DNA from: Teichococcus vastitatis | Lineage (GTDB): Bacteria; Pseudomonadota; Alphaproteobacteria; Acetobacterales; Acetobacteraceae | Length of the DNA: 64,000 nucleotides | Assembly (NCBI RefSeq): GCF_003604215.1 | Contig: NZ_QXGS01000003.1 | Span: 124,001 to 188,000 of the forward strand | Direction: 5' to 3' | Shown: piece after piece, positions 34,730 through 44,757 of the stretch | How the letters are laid out: every line of letters begins with the position of its first letter | Numbering within the stretch: the first letter of the stretch is position 1 | Notes under the pieces: generated by a model | The model's database searches: none | Told to the model about the DNA's origin: nothing | What the model saw: the letters and a program-made list of their open reading frames with translations, nothing else | Translations under genes and position numbers: made by a program

Positions 34730-37033
34730 ATGACCGCGACGAGGCCGCATTCGGCGCATTGGGGAAGTTTCGATGCCGTGGTCGAGCAGGACCGCGTGGT
34801 CGGCGTCCGCCCCTTCGCCGCCGACCCGAATCCGGGCGCCCTGCTGCACTCCATTCCCGGCACGGTGCATGCCGAAAGCCGGATCGATCGTCCCTATGCG
34901 CGGTCCGGCTGGCTGCGCGGTGAGCGGGCCGGCGCCGAGCGGGGCGACCGCGACTTCGTGCCGATCGAGTGGGACCACGCCATTCGCCTGGTGGCGGAGG
35001 AAACGGCGCGCATCCGCGCGGAACACGGCCATTCCAGCATCTTCGGCGGCTCCTATGGCTGGTCCTCGGCCGGGCGGTTCCACCATGCCCGCAGCCAGTT
35101 GCAGCGTTTTCTCGGCCTTGGCGGCGGCTATACCACGCAGCTGACCAACTACTCCTATGGCGCCGGCATGACGCTGATGCCGCATATCCTGGGCACCAAT
35201 GACGTGCTGCAGGGGCCGGTGACCGACTGGTCCAGCATCGTCCGGCACACCCGGCTGATGCTGTGCTTCGGCGGCCTGCCGCTGAAGAATGCCCTGGTCA
35301 CCGCCGGCGGCGCGGGTGCCCATGAATACGTGCCCTGGTTGCGGCGCGTGGCCGAGGCCGGGGTGCGGTTCATCAACATCTCGCCCTTCCGCGGCGATGC
35401 GCCCGACTTCCTGCAGGCCGAATGGGTGCCGATCCGGCCCAACACGGACACCGCGCTGATGCTGGGCATGGCGCATGCGCTGCTGGCGGAGGGGCTGGAG
35501 GATCGCGGCTTCCTGGCGACGCACTGCACCGGCTGGGAAAAGCTGCGTTCCTACATCCTGGGCGAGACGGACGGGCAGGCGAAGACCCCGGACTGGGCTG
35601 CGGCGATCACCGGCATTCCTGCCGAGCGGATCCGTGCCCTGGCCTGGGACAGCGTGCGGCAGCCCAGCATGCTGACCGCCACCTGGTCACTGCAGCGCGC
35701 CGAGCATGGTGAGCAGCCCTGGTGGATGCTGGTGGCGCTGGCTGCCATGCTCGGCGGCATCGGCCGCCCGGGCGAGGGCGTGGTGTTCGGCTATGGCTCG
35801 CTGAACGGCATGGGCACGCCCCGGCGCGGCCTGCCCTCGGTCGGCCTGCCGGCGACGCGCAACCCTGGCGGCATCGGCATCCCGGTGGGCCGCGTCACGG
35901 AGTTGTTCGAACGCCCCGGCCAGATCCTGCAGTATAATGGGCGCGACATCGTGCTGCCCAAGATCAGGATGATCTGGTGGGCAGGCGGCAACCCGTTCCA
36001 CCACCACCAGGACCTCAACCGCCTGCGGCGCGGCTGGAACCGTGCGGAGACGATCATCGTGCAGGAGCCCTGGTGGACCGCGGCGGCCCGGCACGCCGAC
36101 ATCGTGTTGCCGGCCACCACCACGCTGGAGCGCTATGACATCGGCTCCTCCTCCTCCGACCGCTTTGTACGGGCGATGCACCGGGCGATCCCGCCGCAGG
36201 CGCAGGCGCGCGACGACCATGCCATGCTGGCCGACATCGCCGATGTTCTCGGCTATCGCGAGCGCTTCACCGAGCAGCGCGACGAGGCCGCCTGGCTGCG
36301 TCACCTATACGAGCGCTGGCGCCAGGCGGCTGCCCGCGCGCATTTCGAAGCACCGGACTTCGACCGCTTCTGGGCGGAGGGGCATGTCGAGGTGCCGCCA
36401 CCCGAGGAGGATTTCGTGCTGTTCGCCGACTTCGCACGCGATCCGCAGGCGCACCCGCTGAACACGCCGTCCGGCAAGGTCGAGCTGTTCTCCGACACCA
36501 TCGCCAGCTTCGGCTACGCCGAGATCGGTGGCCATCCGCGATGGCAGGAACCGGGCGAATATCTCGGCGCCCCGATGGCGGAGCGCTTTCCGCTGCACCT
36601 GCTCTCCTATCAGCCGGCGACGCGGCTGCACGGGCAGCTCGATCCCGGCCCGGTTTCCGCGGCCAGCAAGGTGCAGGGACGCGAGCCGCTGCTGATGCAT
36701 CCGGACGACGCCGCCGCACGTGGCCTGGAGGAGGGCGCGGTGGTGCGGGTGTTCAACGACCGCGGCGCCTGCTTGGCCGGGCTGCGGCTGGATGACGGGT
36801 TGCGGGCGGGGGTGGTCGCCATGGCCACCGGGGCCTGGTGGGACCCGCTGCCGGAGGAAGGAGCGCTCGACGTGCACGGCAATCCGAACACGCTCACTCG
36901 GGATGTCGGCACGTCGCGGCTGGGGCAGGGTTGCACGGCGCAGTCCTGCCTGGTGCAGGTGATGGCGCATCATGGCGTCCTGCCGCCCGTCACCGTGCAC
37001 CGGGCGCCCCGCTCCCGGGAGCGCGTGGCTTGA
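34730..37033 (+). CDS. Molybdopterin oxidoreductase, biotin/TMAO sulfoxide reductase (BisC) type
   Basis: The protein has 767 residues of the DMSO reductase family. It lacks the N-terminal cysteine cluster and the Tat signal, as in cytosolic BisC. GGSYGWSSAGRFHHARSQLQ near residue 108 supplies the serine that ligates molybdenum in this branch. Further family blocks are WSSIVRHTRLMLCFGG, IRMIWWAGGNPFHHHQDLNR and the C-terminal TRLHGQLDPGPVS with MATGAWWDP. It probably reduces an S- or N-oxide such as methionine or biotin sulfoxide using a bis-guanine-dinucleotide cofactor. GAGGAGG precedes ATG 34730. Its stop overlaps the start of the PhoX-like gene. Confidence 0.9.
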   Translation: MTATRPHSAHWGSFDAVVEQDRVVGVRPFAADPNPGALLHSIPGTVHAESRIDRPYARSGWLRGERAGAERGDRDFVPIEWDHAIRLVAEETARIRAEHGHSSIFGGSYGWSSAGRFHHARSQLQRFLGLGGGYTTQLTNYSYGAGMTLMPHILGTNDVLQGPVTDWSSIVRHTRLMLCFGGLPLKNALVTAGGAGAHEYVPWLRRVAEAGVRFINISPFRGDAPDFLQAEWVPIRPNTDTALMLGMAHALLAEGLEDRGFLATHCTGWEKLRSYILGETDGQAKTPDWAAAITGIPAERIRALAWDSVRQPSMLTATWSLQRAEHGEQPWWMLVALAAMLGGIGRPGEGVVFGYGSLNGMGTPRRGLPSVGLPATRNPGGIGIPVGRVTELFERPGQILQYNGRDIVLPKIRMIWWAGGNPFHHHQDLNRLRRGWNRAETIIVQEPWWTAAARHADIVLPATTTLERYDIGSSSSDRFVRAMHRAIPPQAQARDDHAMLADIADVLGYRERFTEQRDEAAWLRHLYERWRQAAARAHFEAPDFDRFWAEGHVEVPPPEEDFVLFADFARDPQAHPLNTPSGKVELFSDTIASFGYAEIGGHPRWQEPGEYLGAPMAERFPLHLLSYQPATRLHGQLDPGPVSAASKVQGREPLLMHPDDAAARGLEEGAVVRVFNDRGACLAGLRLDDGLRAGVVAMATGAWWDPLPEEGALDVHGNPNTLTRDVGTSRLGQGCTAQSCLVQVMAHHGVLPPVTVHRAPRSRERVA

Positions 37034-38628
37034 TCCGCAGCGGACGCCGCGGCCTGCTGGCCGCCGGGGCGGCAGCCCTGATGGCCGGGCGCGCGACGCC
37101 GGGCCTGGCCCAGGCGGGGCGCCTTTCCACCCTGGACATGCCGCCCCAGTTCCTGCCGCTGAAGCTGGATGACACCGTGGCCGCCGGCTACCGGCGCGAC
37201 GTTCTGGTGCGCTGGGGGGACCGCGTCACCTACGATGCCGCCGTGTGGAACCCGATGGCTCCCACGCCGGCCGCGGCGGCGACCCAGTTCGGCTGGGATG
37301 GCCGCATCTGCGGCATGGTGGTGCCGCCCACCGGCACCGACGGCGTGCCGCGCGCCCTGCTGGCGGTGGTTCATCCTTTCGTTGATCCCGCCATGGCCTT
37401 TGCCGGCGGCACCGACCGGCCGGCGGTGGCGGCGATGATGCAGGGTGCCTCCCTGCTCAACATTGTCCGCCTCAACGGGCGCTGGACCGTGGTGGATGGC
37501 GGTTATCAGTCGCGCCGGCTGACGGCGGCCACCCTGTGCCGGATCACCGGCCCGGCGGCCGAGGCGATGGGCGGCCTGGTTCAGGGGCTGCTGGGCCCGA
37601 TGGGGGGTTGCGCCACGCCCTGGGGCACCATGTTGCTGGCGGAAGGCGATCCGTCGCCATGGCTGACGCGGCTGTCGCGGGTGGATGCGCGCTTCTCGGA
37701 TGCCGCGCGCTACGGATGGGTGGCGGAGCTGAACCCGCTCGATCCCGGCGCGCTGCCGATGAAGCGCAGCGCCCTGGGCCGCTTCGCGCATGCCGATGCC
37801 GCCGCCACCCGCTCCCGCGATGGCCGCGCCGTGATCTACCTGCCCGATGCCGGCGGCGGGGGCTACCTGTACCGCTTCGTTTCCGCAGGACCGTCGGACG
37901 CTCCCGATGCGCTGGACCGCGGCTCGCTCTCGGTGGCACGGATGTCGGCCGGCCGGCTGACCTGGCTGCCGCTGCCGGGCGCGCTGGATGTGCTGATGAA
38001 CCCGGCCGGCGCCGCCAGGGCGGCAGGTGCTTTCGGCTTCGAACGCCCGAGCGGCATCACCGTCGATCCGGGCAACGGCGTGGTCTACCTCGCATGTCGC
38101 GGCCTAGCCGGACCACCCTCGCAGGCGCTCGGGCAGCGCATCGGCGGCGGCATGGGGCAGGTGCTGGAACTGGCGCCTGACGGCGGCGATCCGGCGGCCG
38201 GCGGTGCCGTCGCTAACGTCCTGCTGATGGGCGGCATGCCGGATGCGCATTTGGCGCGACTGGCCCGCAGCTGGCCTGCCTCGCCCGCCGCCCTGTCGAT
38301 CGACGGGGCAGGGCGGCTCTGGATCGGCAGCGACCATCGCGGCCGCGGCTTCGAGGCACCGGACGCGCTGTTCGGCACCGATACGGCCGGACCAGGACGC
38401 GGCCTGGCGCTGCCGATCTACGCGGCGCCCGTGGGCGCGGCGATCGGCGGCTCGGCGATGACGCCGGATGCGGCGACGCTGTTCGCCATCGTGCGCACGC
38501 CCGGCGCCACGCCCGGGGCCAGCTTCGCGGCGCCCAGCACACGCTGGCCGGCCTTCGATCCGGCGCTGCCGCCGCGCACGACCCTGATCGCGCTGTCCAG
38601 CATCAGCGGCGCCCCGGTGGGAGGCTGA
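37030..38628 (+). CDS. Diverged PhoX/DUF839-family exported protein
   Basis: The protein has 532 residues, with a TTG start at 37030 overlapping the bisC-like stop by 4 bases (TTGA). LIRSGRRGLLAAGAAALMAG is a Tat signal. It aligns in layout with the PhoX protein at 21998-23971: VLVRWGDRVTYDAAVWNPMA near the start, GGCATPWGTMLLAEGDPSPW around Cys194, RSALGRFAHADA, and LSIDGAGRLWIGSD. The metal-ligand block differs: AEGD replaces AEEN, and it is about 125 residues shorter. Phosphatase activity is therefore doubtful. Its tight coupling to a molybdoenzyme gene is unusual, since one product is cytosolic and the other exported. Confidence 0.8.
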   Translation: MIRSGRRGLLAAGAAALMAGRATPGLAQAGRLSTLDMPPQFLPLKLDDTVAAGYRRDVLVRWGDRVTYDAAVWNPMAPTPAAAATQFGWDGRICGMVVPPTGTDGVPRALLAVVHPFVDPAMAFAGGTDRPAVAAMMQGASLLNIVRLNGRWTVVDGGYQSRRLTAATLCRITGPAAEAMGGLVQGLLGPMGGCATPWGTMLLAEGDPSPWLTRLSRVDARFSDAARYGWVAELNPLDPGALPMKRSALGRFAHADAAATRSRDGRAVIYLPDAGGGGYLYRFVSAGPSDAPDALDRGSLSVARMSAGRLTWLPLPGALDVLMNPAGAARAAGAFGFERPSGITVDPGNGVVYLACRGLAGPPSQALGQRIGGGMGQVLELAPDGGDPAAGGAVANVLLMGGMPDAHLARLARSWPASPAALSIDGAGRLWIGSDHRGRGFEAPDALFGTDTAGPGRGLALPIYAAPVGAAIGGSAMTPDAATLFAIVRTPGATPGASFAAPSTRWPAFDPALPPRTTLIALSSISGAPVGG

Positions 38629-38832
38629 AGGCCGCAGCGATCCTGTCCAAGTTGTAAGGCTGGACGCGAGTTAACAAAAATAGGTTTGCCGAACTGCACC
38701 GCCCCTGCTGCCTTGCGCGTCCAGCCTGCCCGGCGATTCTGTTGCCTTGATGCGCCTCCGCCCCCGTATTGCCGGGGCGTGCTCCGTGACGTCTCACCGG
38801 ACCGGTCCTGCACTCTTGAGCAAGGGACGGTC

Positions 38833-39582
38833 ATGCCTCTTACGACGCGCCGCCAGCTGCTGTCCGCGACAGCGTTGGTGGCCACCACGTCCTCGGCCCT
38901 CGGCCGCAGCGTCACTGGACGCCTTCCATGGTCGCCCAACGAAGCGTATCCGCCGGAGCTGGTCCGCCCCGGCGGCTGGATGTTCCTGCGTCCCGAGGAA
39001 GTCGCCACCCTCGAGGCCATTGTCAGCCGCCTGATCCCGGCCGATGATCTGAGCCCCAGCGGACAGGATGCGGGTTGCACCGTGTTCATCGACCGGCAGC
39101 TGGCCGGGCCGTGGGGTACCTATGAATGGTACTACATGCAGGGGCCCTTCGCGGAGAAGCCGCTGCCCACACAGGGCATCCAGTCGCCGCTGGTGCCGCA
39201 GCAGCAATACCGCACCGGGCTCGCCGCCCTCGCCGCCTATTGCCGGGAGAACTTCGCAGCCCGGACCTTTGAGCAGCTTTCCGCCGCGGAGCAGGACAAG
39301 CTGCTCGCGGCGATGGAGAAGGGCGAGGTGCAGCTGCCGGGCCTGTCCGCGCCGAAGCTCACCACCACCGCGTTCTTCAACCTCGTGCTGCAGAACACGA
39401 TGGAGGGGTTCTTCGCCGACCCGATCTACGGCGGCAACAAGGACATGGCGAGCTGGAAGATGATCGGCTTCCCCGGCGTCCGCTACGACTACCGTGATGT
39501 TCTCGCCAATCCCGGCAAGCCCTACACCAAGCCGCCCGTTGCGATCATGGGCCGCCCCGACTGGAACGGACGTCCAGCATGA
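38833..39582 (+). CDS. Gluconate 2-dehydrogenase subunit 3-like (small) subunit
   Basis: The protein has 249 residues. MPLTTRRQLLSATALVATTS is a Tat-type signal that carries the assembled flavoprotein across the membrane in this family. The body has LRPEEVATLEAIVSRLIPAD and PIYGGNKDMASWKMIGFPGV, the family signature near the C-terminus. It is the small subunit needed for export and stability of a three-subunit membrane dehydrogenase. AAGGGA precedes ATG 38833. The stop overlaps the next gene's start by 4 bases. Confidence 0.9.
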   Translation: MPLTTRRQLLSATALVATTSSALGRSVTGRLPWSPNEAYPPELVRPGGWMFLRPEEVATLEAIVSRLIPADDLSPSGQDAGCTVFIDRQLAGPWGTYEWYYMQGPFAEKPLPTQGIQSPLVPQQQYRTGLAALAAYCRENFAARTFEQLSAAEQDKLLAAMEKGEVQLPGLSAPKLTTTAFFNLVLQNTMEGFFADPIYGGNKDMASWKMIGFPGVRYDYRDVLANPGKPYTKPPVAIMGRPDWNGRPA

Positions 39583-41354
39583 GCGCCACCCGCCTCCCCA
39601 AGAAGGATGTCGTCATTATCGGGCTCGGCTGGACCGGCTCGATCATGGCCTGTGAGCTGGCCCGCATGGGCCTCGACGTGGTGGCGATCGAGCGCGGACC
39701 CTGGCGCGACACCGCGAGCGACTACAACATCGGCACCGCGCCGGACGAACTCCGCTACGCCATCCGGCAGGACATTTTCCTGCGCACCGCGCAGACCACC
39801 GACACGGCGCGCAACACGCCGGACCAGGTGGCGCTGCCGATGCGCAAATGGGGCTCCTACCTGCCCGGCAACGGCGTGGGCGGCGCCGGCGTGCACTGGA
39901 ACGGCCACACCTGGCGCTTCTTCCCGAGCGATTTCCGCCTTCGCTCGCACTACACCGAGCGCTACGGGGCGAACTTCATCCCCGAGGATATGACGATCCA
40001 GGACTATCCCGTCTCCTATGACGAGCTGGAGCCGCATTACGATTTCTTCGAGAAGGTTTGCGGCATCTCCGGCAAGGCGGGCAACATCCGCGGCGCCATC
40101 CAGGAAGGCGGCAACCCGTTCGAGGGATGGCGCTCGGACGAATACCCAACCCGGCCGCTGAAGCCGAACCTGGCGCAGATCATGTTCCAGAAGGCGGCAG
40201 CGGAGGTGGGGATGCACCCGTTCCCGCTGCCTTCCGCTAACATCTCGGAAGCCTATACCAACCTCTATGGCGTCCGCATGGCGCCGTGCACCTATTGCGG
40301 CTTCTGCGAATGGTTCGGCTGCGCCAATTATTCCAAATCGAGCCCGCAGACCTGCGTGCTGCCGGCTCTGGTCCGGCTGCCGAATTTCGAGGCGCGCACC
40401 TTGTGCGAGGTGACGCGCATCAACAAGACGCCCGACGGCAAGATGGCCAGCGGCGTCACCTACGTCGACTCCTCCGGGCGCGAATGGGAACAGCCGGCCG
40501 AGATGGTGCTGCTCTGCGCCTATTCGACCTTCAACGTCCGCCTGCTGATGCTGTCGCAGATGGGCACGCAATACGACCCGGTCAGCAACACCGGCACGCT
40601 GGGGCGCAACTACGCCTACCAGACCAATGCCGGCTGCCTCGGCTACTGGGACAAGGACACCAACTTCAATTCCTTTGCCGGTGCAGGCTCGCTCGGCATG
40701 ATGGCCGACGACTTCAACGGCGATAATTTCGACCACACGGGCCTCGGCTTCGTCGGCGGCGCCAACATCAACTGCACCACCACCAATGCGCGGCCGATCT
40801 CCTCGCGGCCGGTGCCGCCCGGCACGCCGCGCTGGGGCACGCAGTGGAAGAAGGCGACGGCGGAAACCTACGGGCACACGCAGAGCGTCGGCTCGCAGGG
40901 CAGTTCGATGGCCTATCGCGACGTTTATCTGGATCTCGACCCAACCTACAAGGACCGCGTCGGCAATCCGCTGATGCGCATGACCTTCGATTTCAAGGAG
41001 AATGATCTGAAGATGTCGCGCTTCATCGTCGACCGGACCGAGGAGGTCATGAAGGCGATGGGCGCGAAGCAGATCGTCAAGACCTATAAGCGTGGCCCCT
41101 GGAGCGTGGTGCCGTACCAGACCACGCACAACACCGGCGGCGCGGTGATGAGCGCGACGCCGGACAAGGGCGTGGTCAACCGCTACACCCAGCACTGGGA
41201 CGTGCCCAACCTATTCGTCGCAGGCGCCTGCCTGTTTCCGCAGAATGCCGGCTACAACCCGACCGGCACGGTGGGCGCGCTGACCTATTGGGCGCTCGAC
41301 GCGATCAAGAACCAGTACCTCAGGAACCCCGGACAGGCGCTGGTGCAGGCATGA
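39579..41354 (+). CDS. GMC-family flavoprotein dehydrogenase, gluconate dehydrogenase-like large subunit
   Basis: The protein has 591 residues. The FAD-binding fold VIIGLGWTGSIMACELARMG ends in VVAIERG. The mid-region ACTYCGFCEWFGCANYSKSS-like block is rich in cysteine, typical of the membrane gluconate/2-ketogluconate/sorbitol dehydrogenase large subunits. The C-terminal part has QTTHNTGGAVMS and FPQNAGYNPTGTVGALTYWA, the conserved His/Asn active-site end. It has no signal of its own and relies on the small subunit for export. It oxidises a sugar acid or polyol in the periplasm and passes electrons to the cytochrome encoded next. Confidence 0.92.
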   Translation: MSATRLPKKDVVIIGLGWTGSIMACELARMGLDVVAIERGPWRDTASDYNIGTAPDELRYAIRQDIFLRTAQTTDTARNTPDQVALPMRKWGSYLPGNGVGGAGVHWNGHTWRFFPSDFRLRSHYTERYGANFIPEDMTIQDYPVSYDELEPHYDFFEKVCGISGKAGNIRGAIQEGGNPFEGWRSDEYPTRPLKPNLAQIMFQKAAAEVGMHPFPLPSANISEAYTNLYGVRMAPCTYCGFCEWFGCANYSKSSPQTCVLPALVRLPNFEARTLCEVTRINKTPDGKMASGVTYVDSSGREWEQPAEMVLLCAYSTFNVRLLMLSQMGTQYDPVSNTGTLGRNYAYQTNAGCLGYWDKDTNFNSFAGAGSLGMMADDFNGDNFDHTGLGFVGGANINCTTTNARPISSRPVPPGTPRWGTQWKKATAETYGHTQSVGSQGSSMAYRDVYLDLDPTYKDRVGNPLMRMTFDFKENDLKMSRFIVDRTEEVMKAMGAKQIVKTYKRGPWSVVPYQTTHNTGGAVMSATPDKGVVNRYTQHWDVPNLFVAGACLFPQNAGYNPTGTVGALTYWALDAIKNQYLRNPGQALVQA

Positions 41355-42601
41355 TGCGGAACACGCTCCTGGCGGCAGGCATCGCCACCGTCGCCATCGC
41401 CACCGCAGGCCCGGCGCGCGCGGATGTCGACAACTTCACCGAGGTGGCGCGCGGCCGCTATCTGGTGACCACCGGCGATTGCATGGGCTGTCACATCGGG
41501 CCGGACGGCACATCGCTGGCCGGCGGCCACCTGCTGGAAACGCCTTTCGGCATGATCGCGGTGCCGAACATCACGCCGGACAACGAAACCGGCATCGGCA
41601 AATGGTCACAGCAGGATTTCCACGGCGCCATGACACGGGGCGTGCGGCCCGACGGCACGCATCTGTACCCGGCCTTTCCCTACACCGCCTTCACCAGGAT
41701 GACGCGCAAGGACATCGACGACGTTTACGCCTACCTCCGGACGCTGGAACCGGTGAACCATGCGGTGGACCGGGACACGCTGCCCTTTCCGTTCAACGTC
41801 CGGATGGCGATGCTGGGCTGGAACTGGCTGAATTTCACGCCGGGCGAGTTCAGGCCCGATCCGAACAAGTCGGGGGAGTTCAACCGCGGCGCCTACCTCG
41901 TGGAAGGGCCGGGGCATTGCGGCCTGTGCCACACGCCGCGGAACATGCTGGGCGGCGACCAGGGCGGCAAGCACCTGGAGGGTGGCGCGCTGCAGGGCTG
42001 GTTCGCGCCCAACATCACCGCCGACAAGCGTGTCGGCATCGGCGCCTGGAGCCAGGCGGAGATCGTCGATTACCTGCGAGATGGCCACACCGAGCGCGGC
42101 GCCGCCAGTGGCCCGATGGCGGAGGTGGTGACCTACTCCACCAGTCAGATGACCGAGGCGGACCTGAAGGCCATGGCGACCTATCTGCTGGAACGCGGTG
42201 CCGCGGCCGAGCCTGCCCCAACCGTGATCGCTGGCAGCGACGCGCGGGTGCAGAAGGGCGCGGCGATCTATGACGATACCTGCGCCGCCTGCCATGTCGG
42301 CGACGGCAGCGGCGTGGCCGGCATGTTCCCGCGCCTCAGGGACAACCAGCTGGTGCGGCAGGCGGATCCGACGGGCGTGCTCCGGGTGATCCTGCAGGGT
42401 GCGCAATCGGCTTCCTCGCCCCGCATGGTGACGGCGCCATCCATGCCGGCACTGGGTTGGCGGCTGGACGACCAGCAGGTGGCGGACGTGGCGACCTTTA
42501 TCCGCAATTCCTGGGGCAATGCCGCAGCGGCGGTGACGCCCGACCAGGTGAGGGCGATGCGCGAGGTCACGGCAGGCGTGGCCTCTCCGGCGGAACACTG
42601 A
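41351..42601 (+). CDS. Triheme cytochrome c subunit of the membrane dehydrogenase
   Basis: The protein has 416 residues. MMRNTLLAAGIATVAIATAG is a Sec signal with cleavage near ARA-DV. Three CXXCH heme sites are visible: CMGCH at residues 44-48, CGLCH from about 190 and CAACH from about 311. Each domain also has a downstream methionine. This is the standard cytochrome subunit of gluconate and alcohol dehydrogenases, transferring electrons to ubiquinone. There is no C-terminal membrane helix as strong as in some homologues. It overlaps the large-subunit gene by 4 bases. Confidence 0.93.
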   Translation: MMRNTLLAAGIATVAIATAGPARADVDNFTEVARGRYLVTTGDCMGCHIGPDGTSLAGGHLLETPFGMIAVPNITPDNETGIGKWSQQDFHGAMTRGVRPDGTHLYPAFPYTAFTRMTRKDIDDVYAYLRTLEPVNHAVDRDTLPFPFNVRMAMLGWNWLNFTPGEFRPDPNKSGEFNRGAYLVEGPGHCGLCHTPRNMLGGDQGGKHLEGGALQGWFAPNITADKRVGIGAWSQAEIVDYLRDGHTERGAASGPMAEVVTYSTSQMTEADLKAMATYLLERGAAAEPAPTVIAGSDARVQKGAAIYDDTCAACHVGDGSGVAGMFPRLRDNQLVRQADPTGVLRVILQGAQSASSPRMVTAPSMPALGWRLDDQQVADVATFIRNSWGNAAAAVTPDQVRAMREVTAGVASPAEH

Positions 42602-42719
42602 CGCCGCACGGAAGCGTGAGAAGCGAAGGGGCCTTTCGAGTCCGGCCCTCCGCCCATTCTTCCGCAGGGACGGCGCCGTGGTGGCTGATCCCGCCGCGAT
42701 GTCCATGGAAAGGCGGACG

Positions 42720-43523
42720 ATGGATTACGGGATCAAGGGTCAAGGCGCCGTGGTGACCGGGGGCGACTCCGGCATCGGGCTGGAGACGGCCCGCAAGCTG
42801 CTCGGCGAGGGAGTCCGGGTCGTGCTCAGCGAGCAGACGACCGACCGGCTGCGAGGCGTGGTGGAGTCCCTGCGCGGCCTCGGGGAGGTGCATGGCGTCG
42901 CAGCTGATCTCACCAAGACTGATGAGGTGACGGCGCTGAAGGATTTCGCGCTGCGGCAGTTGGGCCGGGTGGATATTCTGGTGAACAGTGCCGGCATCAC
43001 CGGCGCCCAGGGCGTCTTTCACGAGCAATCCGACGCTGATTGGTGGCAGGCGCTCGACACCAATCTGATGTCGATGGTCCGCATGGTTCGCGCCTTTGTG
43101 CCCGGCATGCTGCAAGCCCGGCATGGCCGGATCGTGCTGGTGGCCTCCGAGGACGGCGTGCAGCCTTACGCCGACGAACTTCCCTACTGCGCCACCAAGG
43201 CGGCCATCCTGAACCTCACCAAGGGCCTGGCGAAATCCTACTCCTCGCAGGGGATTCTGCTGAACTCCGTCAGCCCGGCCTTCATCGAAACGCCGATGAC
43301 CCATGCCATGATGGAGAAACGGGCCAGGAAGAACGGGACCTCCTTCGAGGAAGCCGTGCGGAGCTTCCTCAAGGGAGAGCGCCCCGATCTGGAACTGCAT
43401 CGGCGTGGCAGGGCGGAGGAGGTCGCCGCGGCGATCCTGTTCCTGTGCTCCGCCGGCGCCAGCTTCTGCACCGGCAGCAACATCCGCGTGGATGGCGGCG
43501 CCGTGTCCACCATGGCGCTGTAA
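42720..43523 (+). CDS. Short-chain dehydrogenase/reductase
   Basis: The protein has 267 residues. It has the cofactor loop VVTGGDSGIGLETARKLL, ILVNSAGITGAQG, and the catalytic YCATK motif; the serine position preceding it is in LVASEDGVQPY. It ends with TGSNIRVDGGAVSTMAL. The family uses NAD(P) to interconvert alcohols and ketones; substrate unknown. ATG 42720 was chosen because AAAGGCGG lies just upstream; ATG 42702 is an alternative. A terminator shared with nhaA follows. Confidence 0.9.
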   Translation: MDYGIKGQGAVVTGGDSGIGLETARKLLGEGVRVVLSEQTTDRLRGVVESLRGLGEVHGVAADLTKTDEVTALKDFALRQLGRVDILVNSAGITGAQGVFHEQSDADWWQALDTNLMSMVRMVRAFVPGMLQARHGRIVLVASEDGVQPYADELPYCATKAAILNLTKGLAKSYSSQGILLNSVSPAFIETPMTHAMMEKRARKNGTSFEEAVRSFLKGERPDLELHRRGRAEEVAAAILFLCSAGASFCTGSNIRVDGGAVSTMAL

Positions 43524-43530
43524 TGGCCTC

Positions 43531-43560
43531 GGCCCCCGCGCCCCTGGCGCCGGGGCCTTT
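43531..43560. terminator. Terminator between convergent SDR and nhaA genes
   Basis: Arms of 12 bases (43531-43542 and 43546-43557) pair with one C-C mismatch, have a 3-base loop and are followed by TTT on the plus strand. Confidence 0.65.
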
Positions 43561-43566
43561 GGCCGT

Positions 43567-44757
43567 TCAGCCGCGCCGGAATTGCTCGCGCGGCGCAACG
43601 CGCAGCACTGCATAACCCAGCAGGCCGGCCACCACGGAACCGCCGAGAATGCCGAACTTCACTTCCTCCTGCAGCAGCGGCGCGTTGGCGAAGGCCAGCA
43701 ATCCGATGAACAGGCTCATGGTGAAGCCGATGCCGCACAGCAGCGCCACGCCGAAGAACTGGCCCCAACTCGCACCGGCCGGCAGGTCCGCCGCGCCGCT
43801 CCTGATCAACAGGGCCGATGCGCCGAACACGCCGATCACCTTGCCCAGCAACAGACCGACCGCGACACCGAGCGTCAGGGGTTCCAGCAGAATCTCCGGG
43901 CCGATGCCGCTGAACGACACGCCGGCATTGGCGAAGCCGAACAACGGCACCACGAAGAATGCCACCGGCCCGGCGAGCGCATGCTCCAGGCGGTGGAGTG
44001 GGCTCTGCGCACCGGTTGCTTCCGGCGTGCCGGGCGTGAGGTGGATCGGAATGCACAGCGCCAGCAGCACGCCGGCCAGGGTGGCATGCACGCCGGAGCG
44101 CAGCACGAACAGCCACAACACCGCGCCCAGCAGCAGGTAGGGCCACAGGCTGCGGACGCCCATGCGGTTCATGCCGTACAGCACGGCCAGAACCGCGGCG
44201 GCCAGGCCGAGATCCGGCAGCGACAATCCGCTGGTGTAGAACAACGCGATGATCACCACGGCGCCAAGATCGTCGATGATCGCCAGCGCCGCCAGGAACA
44301 CCTTCAGCGACGCCGGCACGCGGGGCCCGAGCAGCGACAGCACGCCGAGGGCGAAGGCGATGTCGGTGGCCGACGGGATGGCCCAGCCGCGCAGCGCCTG
44401 CGCATCACCGGCATTGAAGGCCACGTAGATCAGCGCGGGCGCCACCATGCCGCCCAGCGCGGCGATTCCCGGCAGCATCCGGCGGCTCCAGGAGGAAAGC
44501 TGGCCGTCCAGCATCTCCCGCTTGATCTCCAGCCCCACCATCAGGAAGAACACGGCCATCAGCGCGTCGTTGATCCAATGCAGCACGCTGAGCGGCCCGA
44601 GATAGGCATGCAGGGCCGCGAAGTAGCCGGGCGCGAGCGGCGAGTTCGCCACCAGCAGCGCCAGCACCGCGGCTCCCATCAACACCAGGCCACCGGCAGC
44701 CTCGCTGTCCAGGAAGTTTCGCAACATCGAGGGAATGCGGCCGCCGCCTGCTTTCAT
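43567..44757 (-). CDS. nhaA: Na+/H+ antiporter NhaA
   Basis: The protein has 396 residues with about twelve membrane segments. It opens [20 protein letters not shown] after [30 protein letters not shown] and [18 protein letters not shown] follow, then [18 protein letters not shown], in which the adjacent aspartates are the ion-binding pair of NhaA. The C-terminal [15 protein letters not shown] is also diagnostic. It exchanges protons for sodium or lithium across the inner membrane. ATG 44757 was chosen with AAGGAG upstream. Confidence 0.96.
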   Translation of the reverse strand: MKAGGGRIPSMLRNFLDSEAAGGLVLMGAAVLALLVANSPLAPGYFAALHAYLGPLSVLHWINDALMAVFFLMVGLEIKREMLDGQLSSWSRRMLPGIAALGGMVAPALIYVAFNAGDAQALRGWAIPSATDIAFALGVLSLLGPRVPASLKVFLAALAIIDDLGAVVIIALFYTSGLSLPDLGLAAAVLAVLYGMNRMGVRSLWPYLLLGAVLWLFVLRSGVHATLAGVLLALCIPIHLTPGTPEATGAQSPLHRLEHALAGPVAFFVVPLFGFANAGVSFSGIGPEILLEPLTLGVAVGLLLGKVIGVFGASALLIRSGAADLPAGASWGQFFGVALLCGIGFTMSLFIGLLAFANAPLLQEEVKFGILGGSVVAGLLGYAVLRVAPREQFRRG

